Below, piece after piece: positions 9,717 through 18,991 of a stretch of DNA of 64,000 nucleotides. Position numbers and translations under genes: made by a program. A model generated the notes under the pieces. The model did not search any database, had not been told where the DNA came from, and saw only the letters and a program-made list of their open reading frames with translations. Position 1 is the stretch's first letter. The number at the start of each line of letters is the position of its first letter. The DNA is from JAOUFP01 sp963801505 (GTDB taxonomy: Bacteria > Nitrospirota > Thermodesulfovibrionia > Thermodesulfovibrionales > UBA6898), in NCBI GenBank assembly GCA_963801505.1, contig CAWDEY010000002.1, positions 31,913-95,912 of the forward strand. The letters run 5' to 3'.

Positions 9717-11090
9717 TTATTTATATATTATCACTTTGTCTCTGCCATTGTTCTTTGCTTCGAAAAGAGCGTTATCGGCGAGAGAAATAAGGTCATCATG
9801 AGTTTGGACTTCCGGATGAGGGAAACAGGATATCCCTATACTGACAGTAATACCACCTTTGTTTTTGAGGCTTTTAAACCTGTGGTTTTTGACAGACATC
9901 CTGATCCTCTCCGCCTCGGCCAGTGCGCCCTTCTTCGAGGTCTGCGGCAACAGGATAACAAACTCTTCTCCGCCGTAGCGTGCAAGCACATCGACCTTGC
10001 GAGTGGACCTTTTGAGCAGTTTCGAAAACTCCTGCAGGACTGTATCACCTATCTTGTGACCATATAGGTCGTTAATCTTTTTGAAATAATCGATATCAAG
10101 CATCAGGCAGCTGATGGGAAGGATATATCTCTCGGAACGGTTAAACTCCTCTATTATTTTGTGATAAAAGTATCTGACGTTATATATCCCTGTCAGAAAA
10201 TCCGTAATCGCAAGCTTTTCAAGTCTCGCCTTTTCATCCTCCATCTGCTCAAATAAAAAGGCGTTGTACAGCGCGTTTGCTGATGTCTTCGCTATGATCT
10301 TTAACAATTGTATCTCGGAGGCGTTGAAGGCACGCACCTTTGTAGAAGTCCTGAGAAACAATGTCCCTATGATCTTCTCATGAAATATGATGGGAATTAC
10401 CAGTATGGACCTGATCCCTAGTGGAACAATAATTTCCCGTACTTTCTTCATCAATGGGTCTGTCGCTACATCATTGATAAATACCGGTTCCTTAGAGGCC
10501 AGGGCTGCCAATATCTCAGGGTATTTTTTCAGGTTCAGCCGGAGGCCGGGCATATCGGGATCTTCATGACTGGCGACCACAATGGCCGACTTGCGCAGCC
10601 AGTCAACCCTTATAATAGAACTCCTGTTGACTGCCATGACATCCGCTATCTTTTTGACAATCTTGTAGAGCAATTCTTTTGGATCCAGCGTCGTAGAAAT
10701 CAACTGGGTAAGTTCAGCGCAGATCCTGAGTTCCCATATCTCATGCTTCATGGAATCAAATTCATTTCGCTCAATAATTATTCTCTCCAGTTTATATGCA
10801 AGGTCTTTTTCAAGAAAGGGGTTATAAATATAGCAATTCACATTATGGGTTATTGCTGTCTCCAGTCCTTTTTCAATCTTTCCGGTAATTATAGCAATAA
10901 CAGGGAAGCGGGTTGTTTTATCAGAAATAGAGGGGAGGAACGAGTCTTCAGCAATAATAGCTGCCGGTTTATATTTAACTAAATATTTTAAAAAAGGCGC
11001 AAGGTCCTGAAAATAAGAGGGCTTGTATATCTTTTTGTTTGTAAAAAAAGACCCGATAAAGTCAGCTGCCTTTCCATTTCTGGCGATCAC
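9717..11090 (-). CDS. GAF-GGDEF diguanylate cyclase
   Basis: Makes cyclic di-GMP from two GTP. The N-terminal about 110 residues look like a degenerate response-regulator receiver, followed by a GAF sensor domain (about 120-280) and a C-terminal GGDEF domain. The active site is YGGEEF, and RKVD five residues upstream is the RxxD inhibitory site for product feedback. The start is unclear: GTG at 11090 lacks a close ribosome site, while AAGGAG lies 21 bases further upstream; the frame stays open there, with only a CTG three bases after that site, and the added residues LIKKIAVIARNG look like a receiver beta strand. The true start may be non-standard. It may supply the PilZ protein, secretion or pilus systems nearby. 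Confidence 0.88.
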   Translation of the reverse strand: MIARNGKAADFIGSFFTNKKIYKPSYFQDLAPFLKYLVKYKPAAIIAEDSFLPSISDKTTRFPVIAIITGKIEKGLETAITHNVNCYIYNPFLEKDLAYKLERIIIERNEFDSMKHEIWELRICAELTQLISTTLDPKELLYKIVKKIADVMAVNRSSIIRVDWLRKSAIVVASHEDPDMPGLRLNLKKYPEILAALASKEPVFINDVATDPLMKKVREIIVPLGIRSILVIPIIFHEKIIGTLFLRTSTKVRAFNASEIQLLKIIAKTSANALYNAFLFEQMEDEKARLEKLAITDFLTGIYNVRYFYHKIIEEFNRSERYILPISCLMLDIDYFKKINDLYGHKIGDTVLQEFSKLLKRSTRKVDVLARYGGEEFVILLPQTSKKGALAEAERIRMSVKNHRFKSLKNKGGITVSIGISCFPHPEVQTHDDLISLADNALFEAKNNGRDKVIIYK

Positions 11091-11173
11091 CGCTATTTTT
11101 TTGATCAGTTTCTCCTTGATAAAATACTAATTTCTAATATTATTCAGAATTTTACTAAAAGAGTCAAAGTATT

Positions 11174-11312
11174 GAAGACTCCCTCCGGTAAGGCCGCAGG
11201 GAATCTCAATGCAAGGAATGTTTTTTCATTATATTCGCTCGCTAACCCCGTGGCACCAACAGTAGGGGCCTTAGGCCAGACCACGGGGAATATCGCTCGC
11301 TATCCATTTAAA
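11174..11312 (+). repeat. Dispersed repeat, family D, copy 1
   Basis: Matches 61483-61600 and, less well, 47113-47232. Shared marks: CTCCCTCCGG, GCAGGGAATCTCAATGCAAG, TTCGCTCGCTAACCCCGTGG and the partner CCACGGGGAATATCGCTCGC, which form a CCCCGTGG/CCACGGGG hairpin. This copy has about 23 extra bases in the loop. Non-coding. Confidence 0.85.
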
Positions 11313-11430
11313 CATCGTAACTGATCGGGTAAATAGACTGAAGGCATAAGGTTTCCAGGCAAATATACTTGATCCCCAAGGTTTCGGATAATTCAGGTTG
11401 CCGACAGGAACGCGGCAGATTATTGAACCT

Positions 11431-11590
11431 AAAAACGGCAGTTCGTTCACCACGGAGGCACAGAGACGCTGAGAAAACGCGGGTTTGAGGCAAATAGGGG
11501 ACTGACCAATTTGGTTGCGCCCCTATCCTGCCCGTAACTTCTTGATTCTACTCTGTGATCTCTGTGTCTCTGTGGTTAAGTGCTTTTTTC
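11431..11590 (-). repeat. Dispersed repeat, family A, copy 2 (inverted)
   Basis: Reverse complement of the 54479-54640 copy with few differences, including the GGTGAACGAACTGCC-like outer part and the ACCAATTTGGT core. It lies downstream of the Pit gene; with the family D copy it fills the 500-base gap between pit and the cyclase gene. Confidence 0.85.
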
Positions 11591-11665
11591 AGGTTGAAAT
11601 ACTTCAGCCTAAACACCTGAGTTTGTTCGATCTGCTATATGCAGTAAAGATGCGGAAAATTAGGC

Positions 11666-12658
11666 TTATATGAGAAAGCTCGCTGCCTTGCAAAGGGCCC
11701 ATCCAAGCAGTGCGCAGGCAGGCAGGGTGATGATCCAGGCGACGACAATATTGCCGCCGACCCCCCACCTGACGGCTGAGAGTCTTTTGGAGGCGCCTAC
11801 GCCCATGATCGTAGATGAGATGATATGGGTTGTCGAAAGCGGCAGTCCCCAATGAGATGCCACCTCAATGATACTGGCAGCGGACACCTCTGCCGCAAAG
11901 CCATGAATTGGTCTGAGATTGACCAGCTTAACACCCAGAGTTTTTATGATCCTCCAGCCCCCTATGGCGGTCCCCAGTCCCATTGCTGATGCACATAAGG
12001 CAATGACCCATATCGGCACGGAGAAATCGGGGACAATATGAGCGCTGACCAGCGCCATGGTAATAATACCCATCGTTTTCTGAGCATCGTTATTGCCGTG
12101 ACTGAAGGCCATATAAGCAGCGGAGGCTATCTGCGACCGCTTGAATATCTTGGAAACCAGGGCCGGTGACGACCGTCTGAATATACTTACAAGCAGCTGC
12201 ATAAGAAGATACCCGAAGATCAGACCGACTACCGGAGAGGCAATAAGAGCTATAAGAATCTTGTAGACGCCTTTTTGAATAACAACTCCGGTGCCTGCTG
12301 TTGCCACTGCCGCTCCGACGAGACTTGAAAGGATCGCGTGACTTGAGGACGTTGGAAGACCGAAATACCAGGTAATGAGGTCCCATATAATGGCAGCCAG
12401 GAGTGCTGAAAGAACTGTGAGCTGGGTCACCGATGAGGCCTCAACCAGCCCGGAGCCGACCATCTTGGCAACCGCAGTGCCGGCAAAGGCCCCCGCAATA
12501 TTCAGGACAGCTGCCATGGCCACAGCAACTTTGGGAGAGAGGACACGGGTGGAGACAGAGGTTGCTATCGCATTTGCGGTATCATGGAAGCCGTTTATGA
12601 AATCAAAAATAGTGGCAAGGACTATGACGCAGATAAGCAGAGTAAAGGAATCATGCAT
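11666..12658 (-). CDS. pit: PiT-family inorganic phosphate transporter
   Basis: A 330-residue integral membrane protein of the PiT (PF01384) family, which moves phosphate with H+ or Na+. The two inverted family signatures are visible: GFHDTANAIATSVSTRVL near the N-terminus and FSHGNNDAQKTMGI in the second half, each with the G(F/S)(H/N)(D/G) core, plus GLPTSSSHAI and GLPLSTTHII. About ten membrane spans. Its first codons overlap the end of the DUF47 gene by 8 bases, a standard pairing in which the DUF47 (PhoU-like) protein regulates or couples to the transporter. Confidence 0.93.
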   Translation of the reverse strand: MHDSFTLLICVIVLATIFDFINGFHDTANAIATSVSTRVLSPKVAVAMAAVLNIAGAFAGTAVAKMVGSGLVEASSVTQLTVLSALLAAIIWDLITWYFGLPTSSSHAILSSLVGAAVATAGTGVVIQKGVYKILIALIASPVVGLIFGYLLMQLLVSIFRRSSPALVSKIFKRSQIASAAYMAFSHGNNDAQKTMGIITMALVSAHIVPDFSVPIWVIALCASAMGLGTAIGGWRIIKTLGVKLVNLRPIHGFAAEVSAASIIEVASHWGLPLSTTHIISSTIMGVGASKRLSAVRWGVGGNIVVAWIITLPACALLGWALCKAASFLI

Positions 12659-13268
12659 ACTTGAGGACTATTGCTTCCAGAACATTAGCCACATCTTCAC
12701 ACCGGTCCGAGGCATCTTCAAGATGCTCATAGATTTCTTTCCATTTGATGATGAGGACAGGGTCTTTGACCTCGTCAAAGAGCTTGCCGAGCGCATCCCT
12801 GAAATCTCTGTCGATCATGTTTTCGAGCCGGTTTATCTCGATACAGTAGTCCTGGACATGACTGTAATTCTTTTCCTTGAGATTTGTTATGGCCTTCTGC
12901 ATGACCTCTGTTGTCAGGAGAAGATCTTTTGACATTGATATTGCCTCTTTTGTAGTTTCCCTGATCTTGAAGACCAGCAGCCTGTCAACAGCCCCCCAGA
13001 TAAGATCAAGGACATCGTCCAAACTTGCTGCGAGAGAATGCAAATCTTCCCGGTCAATAGGAGTAATAAAGGTCTTATTAAGGTTCTTCATTATCTCATG
13101 CGTAAGGATATCACCTTCCTGCTCCACTTCGTATATCTCTTTTGCCCTGGCCTCAATATTGTCAAATTTTTCCATAAGGTCTACCAGGAGAGAGGCGGCC
13201 TTGGTGACATTGACCGACGCCCTGTCGAAAATCTCAAAAAAATCTATTTCTTTTGGAAAAAATTTCAT
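12651..13268 (-). CDS. DUF47 (PhoU-like) phosphate transport regulator
   Basis: A 205-residue all-helical protein of the DUF47/TIGR00153 family, related to PhoU. Acidic clusters such as EVEQEGD(I)LTHEI and DASDRCEDVANVLE are the metal-binding E/DxxxD-type repeats of the fold. It overlaps pit by 8 bases, and a good sigma-70 promoter lies just upstream, so the pair is an operon. No clear Shine-Dalgarno precedes the ATG. Confidence 0.9.
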   Translation of the reverse strand: MKFFPKEIDFFEIFDRASVNVTKAASLLVDLMEKFDNIEARAKEIYEVEQEGDILTHEIMKNLNKTFITPIDREDLHSLAASLDDVLDLIWGAVDRLLVFKIRETTKEAISMSKDLLLTTEVMQKAITNLKEKNYSHVQDYCIEINRLENMIDRDFRDALGKLFDEVKDPVLIIKWKEIYEHLEDASDRCEDVANVLEAIVLKYA

Positions 13269-13285
13269 AATAATTTACTACGGAT

Positions 13286-13314
13286 AGAATATAAGAAATG
13301 ATAAATGATGTCAA
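13286..13314 (-). promoter_or_regulatory. Sigma-70 promoter of the DUF47-pit operon
   Basis: On the minus strand TTGACA (13309-13314), a 17-base spacer and TATTCT (13286-13291), with the ATG 17 bases further on. Perfect -35 and 4 of 6 in the -10. No PhoB-box pattern was recognised. Confidence 0.65.
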
Positions 13315-13344
13315 ATATTCGAAAAGAAATTGACCCCAAATCCC

Positions 13345-14421
13345 TTATTCTGCAAGTTTTTTTATATCTTCTGGTCCAATCCTGCTATGAATTATTACTG
13401 ATCCGATTTTTTCAGGAAGTACAAAATGCATATTCCCTCCAACCGTCTTTTTATCTATCTGCATCTTTCCGATAAGATCATTTATTTTGATCCCATCGGG
13501 CATTTCCGAGGGCAGTTCATAAGAGTCTATAAGGGCCTTTATTTTCGCAACAGCTTTATCTTCGATAAGACCGAGCTGATGCGACAGCCTTGCCTCCATA
13601 TTCATACCAATAGCAACAGCTTCTCCATGCAGATATTTTTTATAACAGGTAAGGGTCTCTATGGCATGTCCGATTGTATGGCCGTAATTTAATATCGCCC
13701 TGAGGCCGGATTCCCGCTCATCCTTTGAAACGACCTCTGATTTTATTTCACAAGAGCGCCTTATGATGTGTGTCAGCGCCTCTTTATCGAGACTCAGGAT
13801 TTTATCTCTGTTACATTCCAGATACGCAAAGAAATCTTCGTCCCATATTACTCCGTACTTTATGACCTCCCCAAGTCCTGAGAGAAATTCTCTGCGAGGC
13901 AAAGATTCCAGAGTCGCTGTATCTATCCAAACGAGTCTCGGTTGCCAGAAGGCCCCGATCATATTTTTCCCAAGAGGATGATTGACACCTGTTTTACCGC
14001 CTACTGAGCTGTCTACCTGAGCAAGAAGCGTCGTAGGTATCTGGATAAAGTCAATCCCCCTCATATAAGTAGAGGCTGCAAAACCCGTGATATCTCCTAT
14101 GACCCCGCCACCGAGCGCAATGAGTGCTGATTTTCTGTCCAGCTTTGCCTTTAACAACAATTCATAAATCTTTTCCGTGGAAGCCAGACTCTTATATTCT
14201 TCTCCATCAGGGAGGAGTACTTCTATGAGCTCATGGCCCGAAGCCCTCAGGGATTCCAAAACTGTTTTGCCATAAAGGTCATATACGGTGGGATTGCTTA
14301 TCAAGGCAAGTTTATTACTGAACCCGAACTTTCGGATTGTACTGCCGATATCTTTCAGTACTCCATTGCCGATCATTATGTTATAGCTTCTCTCACCCAG
14401 CTCCACCCTTATTTTCTGCAT
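13345..14421 (-). CDS. aroB: 3-dehydroquinate synthase
   Basis: A 358-residue AroB, second step of the shikimate pathway: NAD- and divalent-metal-dependent cyclisation of DAHP to 3-dehydroquinate in the cytoplasm. Visible family segments are PDGEEYKSL, the GGGVIGDITGFAASTYMRG nucleotide-binding block, QIPTTLLAQVDSSVGGKTGVN, and metal ligands in GHAIE and LHGEAVAIGM. Its start overlaps the end of aroK by 13 bases, so the two are translated together. Confidence 0.96.
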   Translation of the reverse strand: MQKIRVELGERSYNIMIGNGVLKDIGSTIRKFGFSNKLALISNPTVYDLYGKTVLESLRASGHELIEVLLPDGEEYKSLASTEKIYELLLKAKLDRKSALIALGGGVIGDITGFAASTYMRGIDFIQIPTTLLAQVDSSVGGKTGVNHPLGKNMIGAFWQPRLVWIDTATLESLPRREFLSGLGEVIKYGVIWDEDFFAYLECNRDKILSLDKEALTHIIRRSCEIKSEVVSKDERESGLRAILNYGHTIGHAIETLTCYKKYLHGEAVAIGMNMEARLSHQLGLIEDKAVAKIKALIDSYELPSEMPDGIKINDLIGKMQIDKKTVGGNMHFVLPEKIGSVIIHSRIGPEDIKKLAE

Positions 14422-14918
14422 CTTATTATCCCCACAATTTCCTGTACTATCACTAAAGGGCTTTTGCAGTCAGTCTCTATAATGATGCCTGCCTTTTCAT
14501 AAAAAGGTCTCCTGAAGGAAAGCATTTCGCTGATTGTTTTCTTTGGGTTTTCAACCTTCAGCAAAGGCCTGTCTTCACTTCTGGCCGTGCGCTCCATTAT
14601 TGTTTCAGTACTTGCGTTAAGACAAAAAATGGTCCCGTTTTCTCTCAGAGCCTCCATATTTTCATCCCTTAAAACAGTCCCGCCGCCTGTTGAGATAATA
14701 ATATTCTTTTCCCTGGAGAGTTTCTTTATCATATCAGTCTCGATGTCCCTGAAATACTGTTCTCCGTATATTCTGAAAATATCGTTTATCTTCATCTTCT
14801 GTGCCTTCTCTATCTCCGCGTCAATATCCACAAGCTTCATTTGAAGCACTTTAGAAAGCTCTTTCCCGATCGTTGTCTTGCCTGTCCCCATAAAACCTGT
14901 TAGAACAATATTTTTCAA
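14409..14918 (-). CDS. aroK: Shikimate kinase
   Basis: Phosphorylates shikimate to shikimate 3-phosphate. I start at TTG 14918, which has GAGG five bases upstream and gives MKNIVLTGFMGTGKTT, so the P-loop GFMGTGKT falls at residues 8-15 as usual; an upstream ATG would add 17 residues of no known match. The 169-residue length is normal. STGGGTVLRDE is the substrate-binding GGG loop and RPLL the lid. It lies 182 bases below aroC with a family B repeat between, and overlaps aroB. Confidence 0.93.
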   Translation of the reverse strand: MKNIVLTGFMGTGKTTIGKELSKVLQMKLVDIDAEIEKAQKMKINDIFRIYGEQYFRDIETDMIKKLSREKNIIISTGGGTVLRDENMEALRENGTIFCLNASTETIMERTARSEDRPLLKVENPKKTISEMLSFRRPFYEKAGIIIETDCKSPLVIVQEIVGIIRCRK

Positions 14919-14970
14919 TTGAACCTCATGCTTTCTTATTAAGGGTCTCATAAATGAATAGACATGCATT

Positions 14971-15050
14971 AGAAAATCTCCCCTCTCCCCTCTTTGCCAA
15001 AGAGGGGATTGTCCCTCCCTTTGGAAAAGGGAGGTCAGGAGGGATTCTCA
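14971..15050 (+). repeat. Dispersed repeat, family B, copy 1
   Basis: About 80 bases, nearly identical to 27625-27701. Two hairpins in series: CCCCTCTTTG with CAAAGAGGGG and CCTCCCTTTGG with AAAAGGGAGG, ending GGAGGGATT. It lies between aroC and aroK. The pattern resembles a repeat seen widely in unrelated bacteria. Confidence 0.85.
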
Positions 15051-15100
15051 AAATAATGCCATTACTATTTCAAGACCGTTTATATGTACTTAAGTTGAAA

Positions 15101-16333
15101 TTAAAATGTATTTATATAAGACATGTACGAATTATAATTCCGCAAAATCTCTTCTCTGCTGTCGCCACCGAATTTTTCAAGAAACGCATCCGCTACAACC
15201 AGGGCGGTCATGGCCTCAGCAATAACAGCTGCCGCAGGAACTGCGCATACATCTGAACGCTCATAGGCGGCAGAAGATGGCTTTTTTGTGTGTATATCCA
15301 CAGACATGAGCGGTTTCCTGAGCGTAGGTATGGGTTTCATGGCAGCCCTGACAACGAGGGGCATGCCGTTTGATATCCCCCCTTCTATCCCACCGGCATT
15401 GTTGGTCCTTCGGGAAAAACCTCTGTCAGAATATGCATAGGCTGAATTCCGAACTCCTTTTTTCGCAGGCTGTTTTGAGTAAATTACCTCATCCATGACA
15501 TCTGAACCAAAATTTTTCGCCATTTCGAATCCAAGACCGATTTCAACGCCCTTTATCGCCTGTATGCTCATTATTGCCTGAGCAATCCGCCCGTCGAGTT
15601 TCCTGTCCCACTGCACATGACTGCCGAGGCCCACAGGGAGCCCTGTTGCAAAAACCTCAAAGGTCCCGCCCAGTGAATTACCTTCTTTTGCCGCCTGATC
15701 GATTAACTTCACCATCTTATTTGAGATTTTTGGGTCCGGACAACGCACAGGAGAGTCCTCGGCATTTTCGAAAGCAGACCATAATTCCCTTTCCGATTTC
15801 ATCGTTTCGATTTTTGATTGCTGAGTGGAAACTGTGCCGATCCGGACAACATAACTTCCGATCCTGATATCAAACACAGACAACATCTCCTTTGCAACAG
15901 CCCCAAGTGCTACCCTGACTGCTGTTTCTCTTGCGCTTGAACGCTCAAGGATATTTCTGATGTCTTTATGGTTATACTTCAAAACTCCCGCCAGGTCCGC
16001 GTGTCCTGGTCGGGGTCTGGTGACCGGAGGGAGAGAACCATCATACTCGGCATCCACAGACATGGCTTGTTGCCAATTTTTCCAGTCCTTATTTTCTATG
16101 AGAATACTGACAGGAGAGCCCAGGGTCTTTCCCCACCTGACACCGGAGAGAATTTCCGCGTGGTCTGACTCTATCTTCATCCTCCCGCCGCGGCCATGGC
16201 CACCCTGACGTCTCCTTAGTTCCCTGTCTATGTCTTCTGACGTAATGGAAAAACCGGAAGGAATGCCCTCCAGTATCCCTGTCAGTGCCCTGCCGTGAGA
16301 TTCACCGGATGTAAAAAATCTCAGATATGCCAT
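15101..16333 (-). CDS. aroC: Chorismate synthase
   Basis: Final step of the shikimate pathway: EPSP to chorismate, needing reduced FMN. The 410-residue product shows the family signatures GESHGRALTGILEGIPSG at the start, RRRQGGHGRGGRMKIE, RPGHADLAGVLKYNH and, near the C-terminus, RSDVCAVPAA. It is somewhat longer than the roughly 360-residue E. coli type. A GAGGAA lies directly before the ATG. Same strand as aroK-aroB; the three form a shikimate gene group broken only by a repeat. Confidence 0.96.
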   Translation of the reverse strand: MAYLRFFTSGESHGRALTGILEGIPSGFSITSEDIDRELRRRQGGHGRGGRMKIESDHAEILSGVRWGKTLGSPVSILIENKDWKNWQQAMSVDAEYDGSLPPVTRPRPGHADLAGVLKYNHKDIRNILERSSARETAVRVALGAVAKEMLSVFDIRIGSYVVRIGTVSTQQSKIETMKSERELWSAFENAEDSPVRCPDPKISNKMVKLIDQAAKEGNSLGGTFEVFATGLPVGLGSHVQWDRKLDGRIAQAIMSIQAIKGVEIGLGFEMAKNFGSDVMDEVIYSKQPAKKGVRNSAYAYSDRGFSRRTNNAGGIEGGISNGMPLVVRAAMKPIPTLRKPLMSVDIHTKKPSSAAYERSDVCAVPAAAVIAEAMTALVVADAFLEKFGGDSREEILRNYNSYMSYINTF

Positions 16334-16477
16334 TTCCTCTACTTATGCCTCTCTTTCCGGGTAACCGCTTTTTTCATGTCACTATGTTATTAAAATCAAG
16401 GAAGGAAAGTAAAGAGAAGCGCTACGGCATAAGTGATATGATAATAGTACAGCCATCAGTTTTCATCAGAAATCATT

Positions 16478-16578
16478 GTAGCTACTCAGGTAGATAGTCT
16501 GTAGGTGTGGACAGAAAGCCTTGATTCGTTCGTTGCGTGGTCCTAACAGACTACAGTCTAAACAACCTGTGCAGTTAC
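16478..16578. repeat. Inverted-repeat element, family C, copy 2
   Basis: About 100 bases with ends GTAGCTACTCAGGT and ACCTGTGCAGTTAC. Read on the minus strand its interior closely follows copy 1 (TTGTTTAGACTGTAGTCTG, GAACGAAT, AAGGCTTTCT). The terminal GTAAC overlaps the TAA stop of gspN. Confidence 0.85.
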
Positions 16579-17324
16579 AATTCAAGCGGCATTTTATATT
16601 GCCCTGGCGAGACCTTGTAACGTTCAAGCGGCATGAGCATAAAATCGTTCCAGTCATTGGGGAAAAGCTCCAGCGTGAGATGTCTCTGCCCGTTGACGAT
16701 CTCACCAGAGAGCCTTGCGTATCCTTTACTTCCCTCAAAGGCAAGCGACTTGACTATTATCCTGGCCCCATCGACAGATATGCCGCCTTTGCCCTTCTCA
16801 AAAATGTCCGTCGGCAACTCGAAGCCGGACACGGAAAGCCTTTTCCAGTTTATCTCGTCAGCCCTGACCTCGATATCTGCTTTTCTGCCTGACACTATAA
16901 CTCTTCCGGAAACAGGCGCAGAGAAAGATACATTTGCCGAAGAGACAAACACAGCTGTATCAAATGGAACGTCCGTAAAGCTTACTTCTCCTTTAAGACT
17001 GCCGTCAAAGCCGGCACTGAGCGCGGCCGTTATCTCTTTTGAATGTATGTCTATACCTATCCGTCCGAGAAATAGCGGAAGAAGGCGAACGTCAAGTCTC
17101 ACCTCATCCAGGACCAGCAGCTTTACAGCGTCATTTCCGGCAAGAACAGCATTAGTAAAACGGTATCCTGTCACAAAATTGCCATCTGCCTGCCCGGCAC
17201 TCAATACCACTGCCTGCTGAGCATCGTTTATTTTCGAGATGAGCTGCTCCGGAGTGAGGAAAAAAAAGAGCGTAAGAAAGACCGACAGTATTGCACTCGC
17301 AAGAACAATTATGATTTTTCTCAT
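16575..17324 (-). CDS. gspN: Type II secretion system protein GspN
   Basis: A 249-residue protein with one N-terminal membrane span (about 5-25) and a periplasmic beta-rich region, as in the GspN family (an AsmA-like inner-membrane component found in some T2SS clusters). It is the last gene of the gsp operon and is separated from gspM by about 210 bases holding a family A-type repeat. Its stop codon lies inside a family C element. Assignment rests on position, size and fold type more than on sharp motifs. Confidence 0.75.
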   Translation of the reverse strand: MRKIIIVLASAILSVFLTLFFFLTPEQLISKINDAQQAVVLSAGQADGNFVTGYRFTNAVLAGNDAVKLLVLDEVRLDVRLLPLFLGRIGIDIHSKEITAALSAGFDGSLKGEVSFTDVPFDTAVFVSSANVSFSAPVSGRVIVSGRKADIEVRADEINWKRLSVSGFELPTDIFEKGKGGISVDGARIIVKSLAFEGSKGYARLSGEIVNGQRHLTLELFPNDWNDFMLMPLERYKVSPGQYKMPLEL

Positions 17325-17357
17325 ATCAAAAAATGCATAAACCTAGAGAAAGCAATT

Positions 17358-17504
17358 AACCACAGAGACACGGAGGCACAGAGTTTAAAAGCAAGAGAAA
17401 AGGCCTGAAAGAATCCTTCTCCCCGACGAAGAAACAAAATTATTCGACAACCCTCTGTTTCCTCAGTGTCTCTGTGCCTCTGTGGTAAATGAACTGTAGT
17501 TTTT
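17358..17504 (+). repeat. Family A-type repeat with different core
   Basis: The outer ends match family A (CCACAGAGACACGGAGGCAC at the left and TGTCTCTGTGCCTCTGTGG at the right), as inverted copies of each other. The roughly 80-base core differs from the other copies. It lies between gspM and gspN inside the operon. Confidence 0.75.
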
Positions 17505-17532
17505 AGGATGCACAAAATCTGCATTTTTTGGG

Positions 17533-18027
17533 TCATGTAATATGAGAAACGAGAAGGCTTATATTAAGGAGGCCCGGGTTTTCAAAACTGACTGTCATGG
17601 AACACTTTCTGACCTTCATCAAAACTCCTGTATTGGATATCCGGTATATAAAGTTGACTGCCGTATTTATGTCTACTCCCTCGATCTTGAGCTCATAGTC
17701 GTCTGCCCTGAACCGGCCGTCCTCCCTGTGCGTAATAAAGTTTATTTTTTTCAGGCCCTTTGAGAGCCCGAATTCTGCCGCGGTCTTTTCGACCTCGGAG
17801 ACAAAGTTCCTGTTCTTGCCCTCCACTGCCCTTGATTTGAACGCCTTTGTCTCTTCCGACATGGAAATAAGCGCGGCCCTGTTGCCGCTCATCTCGGCAT
17901 AGACGGTCTCCATAAGAAGAAGCCTTTTTTGGGCATTGTTTACGGCTCCCTGAAGGACAACAACTGCAACAAACAACGCTGCAATAATTCCGGCAAAAAC
18001 AAACAGTTTTTTCTTTTCCTTATTCAT
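17533..18027 (-). CDS. gspM: Type II secretion system protein GspM
   Basis: A 164-residue inner-membrane protein with one N-terminal span (about residues 8-28) and a ferredoxin-like periplasmic domain. GspM pairs with GspL in the inner-membrane platform. It overlaps the end of gspL by 8 bases. The family diverges widely, so the call depends on gene order and topology. Confidence 0.8.
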   Translation of the reverse strand: MNKEKKKLFVFAGIIAALFVAVVVLQGAVNNAQKRLLLMETVYAEMSGNRAALISMSEETKAFKSRAVEGKNRNFVSEVEKTAAEFGLSKGLKKINFITHREDGRFRADDYELKIEGVDINTAVNFIYRISNTGVLMKVRKCSMTVSFENPGLLNISLLVSHIT

Positions 18028-18991
18028 TTACAGTGACCTCTATCGCAAATCCTGATTTGCCGTCCGGCATGTTTTTTGTCTCAAGGATCTGAACATCGCC
18101 GAAACTTTTCTTCAGATTGTCTCTGAACTGCTCCACTGCAGCGTAGCCTGCCCCTTCGCCCTTCAGGGTGGCCCTGTTTCCATCCATATTGATCTCTTTC
18201 ACCCTGATACCTTCACGGGAACTCTCCGAAACCGACTTCAGGATACCGAGGACCTCTATGCCTTTGAAAACCCCGTAATTTTGTTTTAGTTCGACCAGTT
18301 TAGACTGGACTCCGTAATAAAGGTCCTGCGGCATCTTCTGACCCGGGAACAGGCTGGCGTAAACCGCTGATACCTCTTTTTTCATCCCGGCTTCTTTCTT
18401 TAAAATAAGGTAGTATCTTAAAGACAGACCCAACACAAAGACCAGCAAAACAGCGCTTGCGTATATGAAGGCCGTCCGGTAAACGTCCATGGCCTTTCTT
18501 TTTTTCTTTTCTCCAGTGAGGCCTGAAGGGACAAGGTCAAGCGCTGTTTTGTAAAATGCTCCTTCATCCAAGCCATATTCCGAAAGCCTGTCATCCCATG
18601 CCGGAGAGAGCGAGACTATGTTTAATCCAGCCTTTACAAAAGGGGCCACATATTTTTGGGCCGTCTCCTTTTTCAATACAAAGACAAGACATTCCGTTCC
18701 TTTTTCAGCAGGACTTAGGGGATAGAAATCAAAGACAAGGTCTGAAGAGGGACTAAGGAACAGGCCTTCCATCTCAAAGGGAAGTATCTCCTTCATCTTA
18801 TCTCTGTCTAAATCAGGCAGGACGGTCTTTCTAACCGAAAAAGCATCAAAGCCGATATAGAGCCTTAGTGCCCTGTTTTTCTCAAGCACCTTAAGGAGGT
18901 CTTCGATCTTTTCCACTGCGGGAGAGGAGCTTTTGTTCTCCTCATCGTAAACCCGGAACCTTCCATTTTCCTCATAGAGACATAAGGCCAT
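18020..18991 (-). CDS. gspL: Type II secretion system protein GspL
   Basis: A 323-residue bitopic protein: a cytoplasmic actin-like/PilM-like domain (about 1-165), one membrane span (about 173-193) and a periplasmic domain with the PilN-like fold. GspL links the ATPase GspE to the membrane platform. The stop of gspK and the ATG share bases (TAATG), showing translational coupling. Shorter than proteobacterial GspL, whose cytoplasmic domain is larger. Confidence 0.8.
   Translation of the reverse strand: MALCLYEENGRFRVYDEENKSSSPAVEKIEDLLKVLEKNRALRLYIGFDAFSVRKTVLPDLDRDKMKEILPFEMEGLFLSPSSDLVFDFYPLSPAEKGTECLVFVLKKETAQKYVAPFVKAGLNIVSLSPAWDDRLSEYGLDEGAFYKTALDLVPSGLTGEKKKRKAMDVYRTAFIYASAVLLVFVLGLSLRYYLILKKEAGMKKEVSAVYASLFPGQKMPQDLYYGVQSKLVELKQNYGVFKGIEVLGILKSVSESSREGIRVKEINMDGNRATLKGEGAGYAAVEQFRDNLKKSFGDVQILETKNMPDGKSGFAIEVTVNE

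Noticed and set aside
9552..9720. Small proteins encoded by family C elements (with a CLDC..LLG..ERIKAF pattern)
   Set aside because: The similar peptides at 9.6 and 16.5 kb arise because the DNA element is the same; no starts or ribosome sites.
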